Shown piece after piece: positions 21,701-34,700 of a stretch of DNA of 64,000 nucleotides (its first letter is position 1; the number at the start of each line of letters is the position of its first letter). Below the pieces are notes generated by a model that was not told the DNA's origin, did not search any database, and saw only the letters and a program-made list of their open reading frames with translations. The DNA comes from Tillus elongatus. Taxonomy: Eukaryota; Arthropoda; Insecta; Coleoptera; Cleridae. The stretch spans positions 9,891,795 to 9,955,794 of the forward strand of contig OZ023265.1 in assembly GCA_964006375.1 (NCBI GenBank), written 5' to 3'. A program made the position numbers and the translations under genes.

Positions 21701-24700
21701 GTCTTAAAATACTCAGTAAGTGGTGGACGTGCCGCCACCTAGTTGCATCGAATCTTACATACTTTGTCCCTATATATATATGAAGCATTCACAGGCCATT
21801 TAGGCCCATAGCTTGGTAATACGCTTCCATTGCTTCCTATCCAGTGCAATCGTCTTCCAGTTTTGGACTCCTTTTTCTAGCAAGTCTTGTTGTGCTGCAT
21901 CAAGCCATCTTTTTCTTGGTCTTCCCCTCTTCCTTCTACCCTCTGGATTTGACCAGACACACTTCTTCACCATTCTCTCCACACCCATTCGTTCTATATG
22001 TCCCAGCCACTGTAGTCTGCGTGCCTTAACCAGTTGAGACACCGGCGGTTCTCCATACATTTCATACACTTCCACATTTGGACGTCTTTCCGACATGCCA
22101 TCTACTTTCTTGCCTCCAAAGATTCTGCGTAGTACCTTTCTCTCCCATATCGCTATTCTGTCCTCCAGTCTTCGGTTCATTGTCCATGCTTCACAACCAT
22201 ATGTCAAGGTTGGTCTTATCACAGTCCTATATACTCTGAGTTTCGCAGCACGCGAGATGTTCTTTGATCTAAGGAAGCTGTTAAGCCCTCCTGCACATCT
22301 GTTGGCTTTTGCTATCCTTAGGTTAATTTCTACCTCCTCATCACATCTATTGTCTACTAATACACCTAAGTACATGTAATTATTAACCTCTTCGAACTCT
22401 ATGACTCTCTCCCCTCGCATTTTCACTGTAAAAGGTTCACTATTAGTCACTTTAGTCTTTTTAATTGCCATATACTTGCTCTTGTCCTTATTTATTTGAA
22501 GTCCCACACTGTCTGCTACTTCCACCAAACTTCTAGTGATACTTTCCAGCTCTTTTCTATTTCTGGCCAGTAACAATATATCATCCGCATAAGCAAGGCA
22601 CTGATGACTCCTGTCAAACAAGCTCCCAGTTCTGTTTATACCACTCTCTCTTATCACTTTCTCCAGAACTATATTGAATAGTAACGTTGACAGCGGATCT
22701 CCCTGCCTCACTCCTCTTCTCACATCAAACTCTTCTGTCAGATTTCCGTTTACCCTTACTGCGCACGTGGTGTTACATAGTGTCATTATTACCAGTTTCA
22801 CAATATACTCGGGTACTCTGAACTCTCTAAGTATATCAACTACTTTACTTCTTTTCACTGAATCGTAGGCGGTCTTAAAGTCGACAAAGATCATGTGTAC
22901 TGGAATCTCGTACTCGTAACAGCCTGTCAAAACCTGCTTTAGCAGACATATCTGGTCAACTGTCGACCTACCCTTCCGAAAACCAGCCTGATATTCCCCT
23001 AGCAAAGGCTCTATATATTTTTCTAGCCGTTTCTTTATTAGTGTTGCTAAAATTTTGTAGGCCACATCTGGTAACGCTATCCCCCTATAGTTGGTGCATT
23101 CTGTTATATCTCCTTTCTTAAATAAAGTTACCATGATGGTCTTATTCCATTTTTTTGGCATTTCTTTTGTTTTCCAAATTTCTTTTATTAGCTCATACAT
23201 CATGGCAACCAAAGCAGTCCCTCCGTATTTAAAATTTTCGGCCATAATGCCATTTTCACCTGGACTCTTGTTGTTTTTCATTGTTTGTATAATTTCTTCT
23301 ATTTCTTGCTTCGTTGGATCTTCTGTAACTTCTTCCTCTTCATAAAACTCTTGATGACACTCTTTCAGTTCTTCTTCATCTCCATCATTATGCAGTTCTT
23401 CGAAATGTTCTTTCCATCTTCTGCATATGTCTTTATCGTTTCCAAGCAAATTGCCTTCCTTATCCTTAAAGAACACTGCTTTGCTTTGGTGGCCTCTTTT
23501 TATACCTTTCACGTCTTTGTAGAAGTTACGTATTTCATTTTTTTGATATTTATATTCAATATTTTTTATTTTGTCTTCCAGAAATTTTCGTTTCTGGGTT
23601 CTACACATATTTTTTGTTCTCTTTCTTTGTTCGTTATATTTTTCTAGGTTTTCCTCCGTTTGCGCCTGAAGCATTTGATGTCTTAATACTGCTCTTTTTT
23701 TTAGTGCGGCTTTACATTCTTCATTCATCCAGTACTTTTTTATTTGTTTTCGTCTCTTTTCCAGGGTTGCTTTCGTTGCCTCAGTCACCGTCTTTTCTAT
23801 CTTTTCCCATTTTTCTTCAATGCCGTCTGTATTCAGGAACATATCACTACTATAAGCTTTGTCTATTCTTTTCTTGTAGTTGAGGGCTATTTCTTCTTTT
23901 CGTAGATCATTAACATTGTATCTAGTTTCTGCCCTCCTTTTTTGTGTCTGTTTAATCGTATCTGGGAATCTTAAAACAGCCTTTACCAAGAAGTGATCTG
24001 AATCAGCTTCCGCACCCCTACGTGTTTTCACATTGGTGATTAGCCAAGCATGTTCTTCCTTTATTAACAAGTGATCTATTTGATTTGTTTTATTTTGTCC
24101 CGGTATCGTCCATGTTCCCTTATGTATATCTCTTCTTCTAAAGTGTGTACTCATTATTTTCATATTCTGTTCTATTGCTAAAGATATCAACCTTACTCCA
24201 TTGTCATTACTCGCCGTATGTTTACTTTCACCTCCTGTTATTGACTTATATATGTCTTCATTGCCTATCTTTGCATTTGCGTCTCCCATCAAAATTATCA
24301 CGTCATTTTTTGGTATATCTTCTAGCGTTTTTTCCAGCTCTTCGTAGTACTGATCTTTCACTTCTTCTTCTTTTTCTTCTGTTGGAGCATGCATATTTAC
24401 AATACTAATCATCTTATCTTCTGCCTTAATGCTTATGGAACATAATCTGTCTGACTTTGGTTTGAAACATTTAACTTTATCTTGTAGCTTTTCGCTTATT
24501 AAGAATGCGACTCCATACCTTCTCATATCACTACCACTTGTAAATAGGATATAGTTTCCAACCCTTTGTATATCATTTCCTTTCAAGTGTGTTTCCTGTA
24601 ACGCCACTACTTGCATACTATATTTATTGACCTCCATAATTAGATTATTTAAAGCACCCTCTTCATACAAACCCCTTACGTTCCACGTACCCAGATTTAG

Positions 24701-27700
24701 ATACTCGGTTTTCGGTTTCACCTGGTATTTCCCTGTTTGGTTACTGTGTTCTTTATCTTTATTGGTATTTGCGTTTGCTCCTCTCGTGTCCCTATACAAC
24801 TCCCTAGCCCTTATTGACATGCCAACATCTTTTTCCGTATACGTAGCCCTTTTCTTCGCCTGTTCAGTTCTCTTTTTCCACTCATTCTTGCCTAATTTTT
24901 TGTCTCATGCGTACCACTATTATATTCTACCTGTTTAACCAGGCCATTTTCTTCATCCCATTTCCAAAGCTGTCCCTCGACTATTAACTTCTTAAACCCA
25001 ATCTTGACAGTTCTACCTTTGGCTCTTTCATCTTTTGCTACGTTTCTCAATTCGTTTTGAATTTTTCTCTCTTCCCTCGACATATCATCATTTATATAGA
25101 CAATCTCATTCTTGTAATTTTTTAATTTATATCTATTTCTCATAATTTCTATTTTCTCCTCTATTTTATAAAGTTCAACAAGACAAACCTTTTCACTGAG
25201 TCTCCTAGCTTGTTTTATTTCAACATTTACTTCTAAATTCTGTTTCAAAAAAATACCCATGTTCTCTTTTAAACTCTTTGCATCGTTTGTGTTCATTTTT
25301 AGCCCCTGTATAACTATATTCTTTCTTTTCTTCTCCTCTTCTAGAATATTTAATTTCTTTTTAATATCCTTTACCTCTTTTCTTAATTGATCATTTTCCA
25401 TTTTCATGTTTTTATTTTCTTCTTTAATCACTTTCATCTCAGCTATAATTTTATCTTGTTTGTCTTCTATTTTGGTTATCTTCTCTGTTAAATCCGTTAG
25501 CATGTTTAACATTATATCCAACTTATTACTCTCGCTTTTCATATTTTTTTCTGGTGTTCGTGCCATTTTCTTACTTCTTTGGAAAATATCAGATATTGGA
25601 AAAGCCTTGCGTTTTCCCTCATCAGCAGAATAGTCTTCACTGTCACCCATCTTATACAACTCTCCTTACACTTTGCTGTTTAACGTGTTGCCTATCCAGA
25701 CGTCGTCGGCGGCTAAATTATAATATCGGTTGTATTCTTTCAGCTTATCAATAAAGACACTGCATTCAACTTTGAACCTTATGCTCCAATGCCCCTAATC
25801 TTTAAACAGTACTTTAAACTCAATTTACTCACGGTGGCTGTGGTATTTATTTATCTTCTCAATTACCTAAGATCTCCTGCCAATGTTCTCCCTATCTAAC
25901 TGTTTCTTGCACTTTTTCTTTACTCGATTCGGTCAATTTGACTTAGATATCGGAGTAAACATTTAACACATTAGCGCTCAATCCTACTAATTGCAGCAAA
26001 AATTCATCGAAAATAATACGGCTATCGTATAGCCAGTCTTAAAATACTCAGTAAGTGGTGGACGTGCCGCCACCTAGTTGCGGAACCGAGTAGTATGCTG
26101 TCACGCCAGCTCCCAATAACACAAATTGTAAAAAATAAAGACTGGATACAGCTAACTAAAAATTCAGAAAATTGTCAGCCCTGGCCCATTTCTACCCCAA
26201 TATAGGGACAAAGTATGTAAGACTCGTGCATATTCGCAACAATTAGAACCGTAGATCGGTTTCGCTCTCATTAGAGCTCTTCAGTACGGCATACTAATTG
26301 CAGCAAAAATTCATCGAAAATAATACGGCTATCGTATAGCCAGTCTTAAAATACTCAGTAAGTGGTGGACGTGCCGCCACCTAGTTGCATCGAATCTTAC
26401 ATACTTTGTCCCTATATTGGGGTAGAAATGGGCCAGGGCTGACAATTTTCTGAATTTTTAGTTAGCTGTATCCAGTCTCTATTTTTTTTACACTGTGTTA
26501 TTTGGAGCTGGCGTGACAGCATACTACTTGGTTCCGCAACTAGGTGGCGGCACGTCCACCACTTACTGAGTACTCTCTATCTATATCCTATTATATCAGA
26601 TCCAAGTTAAGATATAAATGAAAATAGTATTTTAGGAACTGAATTGTTAGTTTACCATCGCGATTTTTTTCAAATGCATCATTTTAGCACTCCCTGTCGA
26701 CTTGTTAAAATCTTGGAGTAGTCTCACTTGTTTGCTGGTCTAGGCTTCCAATACGCATAAAAAACAGGAACTTCGTAAAACCATCCGGAGCCTGAGTTGG
26801 AAATTTAAAATGCGTCTGATTTATAGCTATCCTATTTGGAAAAACTTTTGTCCTTTGGTGTGTGTGAGTGTGGATGTGTATGTGTGTGTGGTTGAGTTAA
26901 AATAGCTTTGGTCAATATCTTTAGCCACTTGTACGTACACTTGAAGAAACCAATTCACCATAATACATCTTTAAATACCTACCGACCGTTTTAGTGACAA
27001 AGTTAACGTCATCCCATGATGAAATATTCAGATCATTTCATTCTTTTTGTTCTTGAAACAATCGTCAGGTCTGTAAATATGTATTGTGGTGAATTGGTGC
27101 TCATCACAGTCTCCAATATTTAATTAGGTCGCACTTATTAACAAACCTCACCGGCAGATCTGAAATATGGTTTCTTTGTTCAACGGTAAGAGCGATAATA
27201 AGTTGAGGGGAAGCTGGTTTGAGTAGTTCCTGCAACAGGACGCTGAAGAGTTATCTATATGTTATGACGGGTATATCGGGATAAGGCTACTTTTCCCTAG
27301 GGTAGGGAATTTCTTCGGTAGCCTTATCAACACAGTTTTCTTACAGGATTTTGCCCATTGAGTAATTTCTTTAGGAAGTCCATGCGACCCCTTAGGATTA
27401 TACCTCCTTTCTAGGTCGCTGTCTACAGCTACCTAGGCCCAGGGTAAACTACAGTGAAGACAGGGTTCACCTAGGTTAGGTTAGGTTTGAATGTGAGTGG
27501 GCCATACCTGTTCCTCCACCGCGACCATAAGGTCTATTGTGGCTCACGCCTAATAGTCTATATTTCGCCCAACAAAGCCAGCCTCCTGCAGAGGTCGATA
27601 ATCTTTGTGGGCGAAAGTTGATCCAGATCTTCCGGAGCAAGCTTTGTCTTGCCAAAGAGCAGGTATCTAGTCCTGTCCGCCGCCGGACAGGAACACAGTA

Positions 27701-30381
27701 CGTGCTCTGCTGTCTCGTCACTCTCCATACACAGCCGACCTGACCTGACCTGACCTGACCTGACCTGACCTGACCTGACCTGACCGACCTCAATACGGTG
27801 CATGTGGTGACGCAAGCGGCAGTGTATACAGGCCGACTAGAGTACTCAGTTGTTGTCTGTTTAACTCTAGAAGTTTTTTAGCCCTTGACTCAGACAGGCC
27901 ATTTATGAAGGCCTTAGAGTGAGCTAATCCTGAAAGATTTTGCCATTGCTGGCTTGCCATTCTTTCTGTCCAGGTCTTTAAGGTGTGTTTTGTGGTGCAT
28001 GATGTTATCCCCAGCACCGGTTCTGGTCCGATAAAGTCCCTCTGGGCGCCACTCCTGGCAAGCGCGTCGGCCGCAACATTGTCATCATGGTCCGAGTGAC
28101 CCGGTATCCAGACCAGTGACACCTCATTACAGCTGTCCAGTTCGTTGAGGGCAGATTTACAACTCCATACCGTTTTAGAGTTGCAATGGTAGGAACCAAG
28201 AGCATTTATTGCAGCTTGGCTATCTGTATATATCTTTATCGATTTGTATGTGGTGGTTTCACCTAAGTCTTAAACGCCTTAAGACTATTTATGGCCTCTA
28301 TTAGAGACGAAATTGATAATAATAAGGGTTTGGGTGGATAACTTGGAAGAGTCAAATAAAATACCCGATAATATTTACAGTCTGTTTACAAAAGAGAATG
28401 CCAGAAAATATTTACAAAGTATGTACAAAGAAAGAAACAAGTGATCATATGCGCGAACATTAACTTTAAATAACACTCTATTGAGTGGAGCTTATTGGAA
28501 AACAAAATTATATTATTCTCCTTAAAATCTACACAATACCAGAGACAGAGACAATCGGAGTTAGTGAAGCTAGTAGAGCATGGGTAAAGCAAGCGGGTCT
28601 ATTATTATTAATGCAGCAATCTAATAGGCGTTAGAAAACGGCGTAGTAAAGCAAACGGCTTGCAATATAAACTAAAGCAAAAGTAATCATAAGAAAAAAG
28701 GTCCTGTACACAAAACTATGGAACTACGACCTCTCATCCATACCTCACACTCAAACACCTGAGGAACACTACCCATGAAGATGACGGGCATATATTGCAG
28801 ATAATTTGCACTCAAGGCAGCGGGGCGCATCAGAACGCCCCCGCACGACGATCCAGGCCAGGTCGGGAGACAAGCGATCGCCTAGCTATTTCGGTCGTGC
28901 CGAGCCCAAGACTCTATCCCGACCTACTGTAGCCAAAAAATATCCCGGCTCCGGTCACTGGTCGAGAACGAGAGGGCAGCTTCGCAGACACCACCCGAAA
29001 CTGAATCACCTCTGGCCCTACCGCTCACTTGGTGATTCGCGTGCACGTGTCTGCTCCACCTGGTTCCTTAACGGTCTAGACGGGACCAAAGCTTGGGAAT
29101 GCGACCACGTACTTCTCCAAGCCACGCAAGGGCGTTGACGGCAGCGGACGGCAGCATTCTCTGGCTAACAGGCTCTGCAGCAGAATTACCTAGATAACAA
29201 TTAGGAAAAATGACTAGAAACCTGCCGGTGCTAACGCCAAAATCCTGAAATCCTACGCTTGCTTCAGCCCTCTATCGGTGACGGGAGGATGGCTTCGCAA
29301 ACGTCCACCGTGTAAATGCCCCTGGCCCTATCGCTCACGTTGCGTTTCACAGCCGGATAGCTCGCTTAGCCCTGATCCCTACCGTCTCCAAGAAAACCAA
29401 AGGTCCAGACTGCAACCAGAGATTCCGCCCAGCAGGCCAGAAGGCATCTGTGGTAGCGAACGGCAGCTTCACCTGGCTCCAATGGTTCCCAGCGAGGCTA
29501 CCTAAACAAAGACGAGCTGCGCCAGATGTCCCATCTACGGCAATACCTGCCAATTTCAATTAACAAAAGAGAAGACGACTACCAGACAACACTGCCCACA
29601 TACGAGCTATTAACATCGCTTCCGCTAAAGAAGTTCGTGCGCGCCAGGACAATATAAGGCAGAAGAAGACGTCCAGCGTATGGGAATTCCTTTCACTCCC
29701 GTCTCGCCAATAAACTGCACTAGCTACTGTCGAACTACCTAAAATATAACAAGTAACTCTTTAATTCCGGGCTGACTGCGCTGTTAAACAATTAACTGTC
29801 GTCTCTGCTATTGTGGCTGCTACTTAGACCTGGTGCACGAACTAGAAAAGTAATAAGACGAAAACAACGTATACTAATGGTCGCTCTCTCCTCAACGTGC
29901 CGCTTCTCAATCGCACCTGAAAGAGACTGTCTTGTTCTACACACCAGGACCGGACAACGCATAATACAAATAACGAGAGATATGATAATGAGACTACATA
30001 TTTTTATAACACTCACGCGCATGGTGTCAAGTGGTGTTAAACAATTCACTGTCGTCTCTGCTAGTGTGGCTGCTACTTAGACCTGGTGCACGAACTAGAA
30101 AAGTAATAAGACGAAAACAACGTATACTAATGGTCGCTCTCTGCTCAACGTGCCGCTTCTCAATCGCACCTGAAAGAGACTGTCTTGTTCTACACACCAG
30201 GTCCGGACAACGCATTATACAAATAACGAGAGATATGATAATGAGACTACCTATTTTTAGAACACTCACGCGCATGGTGTCAAGTGGTGAGTCCAATGGA
30301 ACAATAATATACTGTCGTGCAGTGGGGTTTGACGTTTCATCACAACCTCTTAACAAATTACGTATTTTACTTATTTTGTGC

Positions 30382-30467
<86 letters not shown>

Positions 30468-31714
30468 AAAATGAAAAAGATTAAAGTTTGTGCTGCGACC
30501 TATATTATCTGAAAAAGACAATATAGGAGACGAAGTGGAATGTAATTTCAACCGCATTAAAATGACCTATAGAACCTTTTTGATTGCGAATGACTTTGTT
30601 TTTCGTGTGTAGTTGGACTTCTATAACGTTACTCACCATGTGACGTCATTGGAGGGAGCGGGGCTTATGCGCAATATCATATCTATTCTAAGTCATTATG
30701 GGACAACGTACCGCTCCCCTTACAATTCTGTCTGCTCGAGCAGCCTGCGCCGTGTGACGCTGTAGCCGGCCGGTGTCAGGTGGAGACTCGCTCTCGCTGT
30801 GAGCCTGCCGTCGGCCTCGACTCTACCAGTTGATTGTTATTATATTCAAGCATTACTGTTTGTTAATTATTTTTTTATTTGTTACGTTAATAAGATCTAA
30901 TTATTCTATGACCATATTAGCTTTCTCACAATATCTGGCATGCAAAAAATATAAAATCTTGTCATTTTAAGTCGAGCATTATCAGTATTAAAGATATTAT
31001 TATAAATTATAATTATAAACGCCTTTCTTTTACAGATGGATTTACTATCACTGCTTCCACTTGATTTCCTTTATATCCTCCTTGGACCAGAACGAGTAAT
31101 TCTGCGTTTACCAAGATTCTTTAAGCTCCATACCTTTTGGGACTTCTTCAGCTTCGTTGACAAACTCCTCGCAAACCCTTACATAATCAGAATATCAAAA
31201 ACCTTGATGTATATGATGTATCTGATCCACCTGAACGCATGCGCATATTATGCCTTCTCAGCCTGGCAAGGTATCGGTTGTAACAATTTCGTCTTTAATG
31301 GAAAAGGGAATGCCTACATAAAAAGCTTCTATTTTGCTACCAAAACTGCAACATCTATCGGAAAAAATCCCAGACCAACAGAAGAAAGTGAATATATGTT
31401 TATGACGTTTTCGTGGCTAATGGGGGTGTTTGTTTTCGCGCTTTTGATTGGGCAAATTAGAGATATCATCTCCACGGCCACTAGATCAAAGACAGAGTAT
31501 AGAAAGCTTGTAGATGAAACACTTGAGTATATGAGAAGATTGAATTTGCCACAAGATATGCAGAGGAGGGTACAGTTATGGTTTAATTATACCTGGGAAA
31601 ATCAACGCACACTTGGTAAGTTCCTAAACGATAGTTTTGTTTTCAGTAGCTTAAATTTATGAGGTTGTGATTTAGATGTTACTTGTCCAAAAGGACAGTA
31701 TTACATTCTAAAAA

Positions 31715-31788
<74 letters not shown>

Positions 31789-34700
31789 TGGGTGGTCCTC
31801 CGGGACGTCCCGCGATCGATTGCGAAAAAACTATCAATAGGAAAAACCTGAAAATTGGACATTACACTAAAGTCGTTGGGGGCCACAGGCTAAAAATATT
31901 TTCAATATGGCGGCACTTCTGGTTATGCCGGAAGTAGATGTCAATTCGCTTATTTTAAATAGAACACTCTATATTTTATTGCAGTTTTGGATTCTAAAAT
32001 AAATTCTAAACACTTTTTGTAAATAATGTTCTATACCTATCATCAACCGTCCAGAAGATATTTAGACTTTAAGATGAAATGTGACATTTACGGCCAGTCA
32101 TAAAGATACCGATATTTTTATAATAAGAACATATTTCGTTACGATTTTTAGAATTATCTTGAAAAATATTTTACTTCATCTATTTCCACATCGAGATCAA
32201 CAATAGAGTATACAGAGTGTCCAAAAAAATTCTTGAAATTTGCAATGACAAATTGCAAAAATCTCGCGGTTTTCAAATTGGAAACCCCCTTTTTTATAAC
32301 ACTATCGTGTTAAGCTCAATAATCACTGATACTTTGTATGTAATTACCTATACCTAAATCAAACGGTTTTCATTTTATTTTGAAGAAACTCATTTCAAAG
32401 CCTGATATTTTGATAAATTTCCTACCAGAAGCGTTAGCCATGGAAAATAAATTGCCGAGTGTGTTTCTATGGAAAAATTACACACACGAAGATTATTTAA
32501 ATTTATTTACTATTTATGGACAATGTAATAAAGTAATTTCGCGAACGTGTGATACATTTATTGATAGATATCCAGATAAACAGAAACCGTCACGTAAAAC
32601 CGTCAAACGAATAGTTCAAAAACTGCGGATCTGCCAAGAAAAAGGTGCAGAGGGCTAAACCCGTTGTTGACAACGAACAAATTGAGACAGCAATTTTTAC
32701 GTATCTTGCCATAGGTATAACCTTATATAAAACCATCAAACAGATAATAGAAAATTAAAAAAAAAACAATTCACACACAACATGGACTGAATAAAATGAA
32801 ACAAAAATTAACGTCCTAAGTGTTCAAATTGACGACCTCTGGCTTCAAGACAGACAATCCTGTTTTAAACGGATTTAGTCAGTATATTATTAATTGGGAA
32901 TTTCTGTTTTTACACGGATATATAAAGTATACTTTTGGCAGTGTCAATATTATGTACATCAAAACAGAAGTGAAAGTATTTGTTTTTAATTTATATTTTA
33001 CAGATGAAAATACAATAATGGATTGTCTCCCACATAAAATGAAGACAGACATAGCTATAAATGTTCATATACAAACACTAAGTAAAGTGAATTTATTCGC
33101 AGATTGCGATGAGGCACTGCTTAGGGAATTAGTTCTTCAACTGAAATCAGTAATCTACCTTCCTGGAGACATTATCTGCAAAAAAGGAGACGTTGGTAAG
33201 GAAAATAAATGTATCCCTTATATCTAATATAATAATATATAATACACCAATATGGTTTTCATAAGACTTAATAAGATGCAAGTAAACTACCACTAAACCA
33301 TCTTTTATTTTTATTTTTTAGTAATATACACCTTTTATTGATAATATAGTTACCATGGTATAAACCTTGTGCACCTACTGTTTTCTAAGAAACAATATTG
33401 GATATAGACCTGTATCCTACAACTTTTTTTAAACGTTCTTGTGTGTTTTATAATTTATACAACAAATGAATATTCATACATCATACCTCATACATCATAC
33501 ATTATATAGGGTGGCGCATTGAAAACGAAACAGACCGATTTGCGTCCAGAGAATATTTTTTTTCTAAGAAACGCTGAAACACGGCAATTTTAATATTGAG
33601 GGGGACATGTTTTGACATATAACTCAACTTTGTCACATCAACCCCTTAAGTGTGGTGATAACAACCCTTATATTTTAAATAGGGAACATGGATCGAGTGT
33701 TACATCATTTGAAAGCTCTTTCTTTTCTGAATTCAGCACACTAATTTTTTTGGAAGTTTTATCAACTCGTTTAAAAATTATTCACAGTTGAAGATACAAA
33801 AACGTATTTCACTCATTCCGATAAGAAATTTGCTGATAGTCAATGTTTTGTTGGTTTTTAAACAAAAAATTGACTATCAGAACATTCTTATCGGAATGAG
33901 AGAAATGCGGTTTACTATTTCAGTTTATCGGTCGCTTTGATACTTGATAGTACTACCGAAAATGAATTTCACAATGGTGTATTCTGTAGAAGAAAGAGTT
34001 GAAATAATTACTCTTTTTTTCAAAAACGATGGCTGTGCCAACCGTACCGCAAATTTGTTTCATGAAGGACATCCGAACAGAAAATACATTTTGGAGTTAG
34101 TTGCAAAGTTTCGACAAAGTGGTTCAGTAGCCAACAAAAAACGGGATCCTGAACGTGAATTTCCAGTTAGAAATGAGACTACTGAGATTGAAGTTTTAGG
34201 ACAAATTGCTGCAGACCCAACTTTGAGCATGAGAAAATTGGCCTCTGTTTCAAACGTCAAAAGAAGAATCATTCAGCGAATATTGAAGCATCATAAATAT
34301 CACTTGTATAAAATTTATCTTGTACAACAACTGAATGAAGATGATTTTGATCGGCGGCTGGAGTTTTGTGAAGTTATGACTGCACGAATAGCTGATAACG
34401 AGAACTTTCTGTTCAATATCTGTTTTTCAGACGAGTGTACGTTTTTATTAAACTCTACAGTCAATCCTCATAATTGTCGTTATTGGGCAGATAATAATCC
34501 AAGAAAATATCACGAAGTCCGCACTCAAACTCCACAGAAATTGAATGTCTGGACCGGCATTTTTGGAGACCGTTTAATCGGACCAATTTTTCCTAATGGC
34601 AATTTGAGTGGCGAAACATATTTGGAGTTACTAGAAGATATCGTTTATCCTCTATTAATTGACATTGTTGAAAATAATTATCGCTATCAAGAAAATCAAA

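Larger units (their letters stand above)
21776..25984 (-). mobile_element. Full-length RTE-clade LINE retrotransposon
   Basis: The element reads right to left with a ~325-bp 5' leader, ORF1, ORF2, and a short 3' end TAAATGGCCTGTGAATGCTT finishing in a TATATAT run. Both reading frames are intact and the flanking 433-bp repeats look identical, so the insertion is probably recent. It lies in the largest CNG intron, antisense to the gene. It is the best candidate in this window for a recently active element and a possible helper for the SINE copies. Confidence 0.85.
21267..26572. mobile_element. Fold-back element with 12-bp target duplication, host of the RTE insertion
   Basis: CTCTCTATCTAT flanks the block on both sides (21255-21266 and 26573-26584). 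Without the RTE and one of its long flanking repeats, the element is about 664 bp. It has a 307-bp monomer starting GTAAGACTCG (21267; next copy 21574), then a switch into inverted orientation, giving arms at about 26046-26226 and 26388-26572 around a ~160-bp loop. CTCAGTAAGTGGTGGACGTG occurs in every unit. No coding sequence is seen. A variable-length target duplication is more like a retrotransposed element than a TIR transposon, but the family is unknown to me. Confidence 0.6.

Noticed and set aside
21813..24938. Many plus-strand frames of 60-120 codons opposite the RTE
   Set aside because: They are antisense shadows of the intact RTE reading frames.
27476..27815. Protein with VRSGQ repeats
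   Set aside because: Produced by the pentanucleotide repeat within a dead LINE tail.
28806..29559. Open frames of 70-110 codons in the GC-rich intron block
   Set aside because: No recognisable domain and overlapping frames on both strands; probably LTR or other non-coding repeat.
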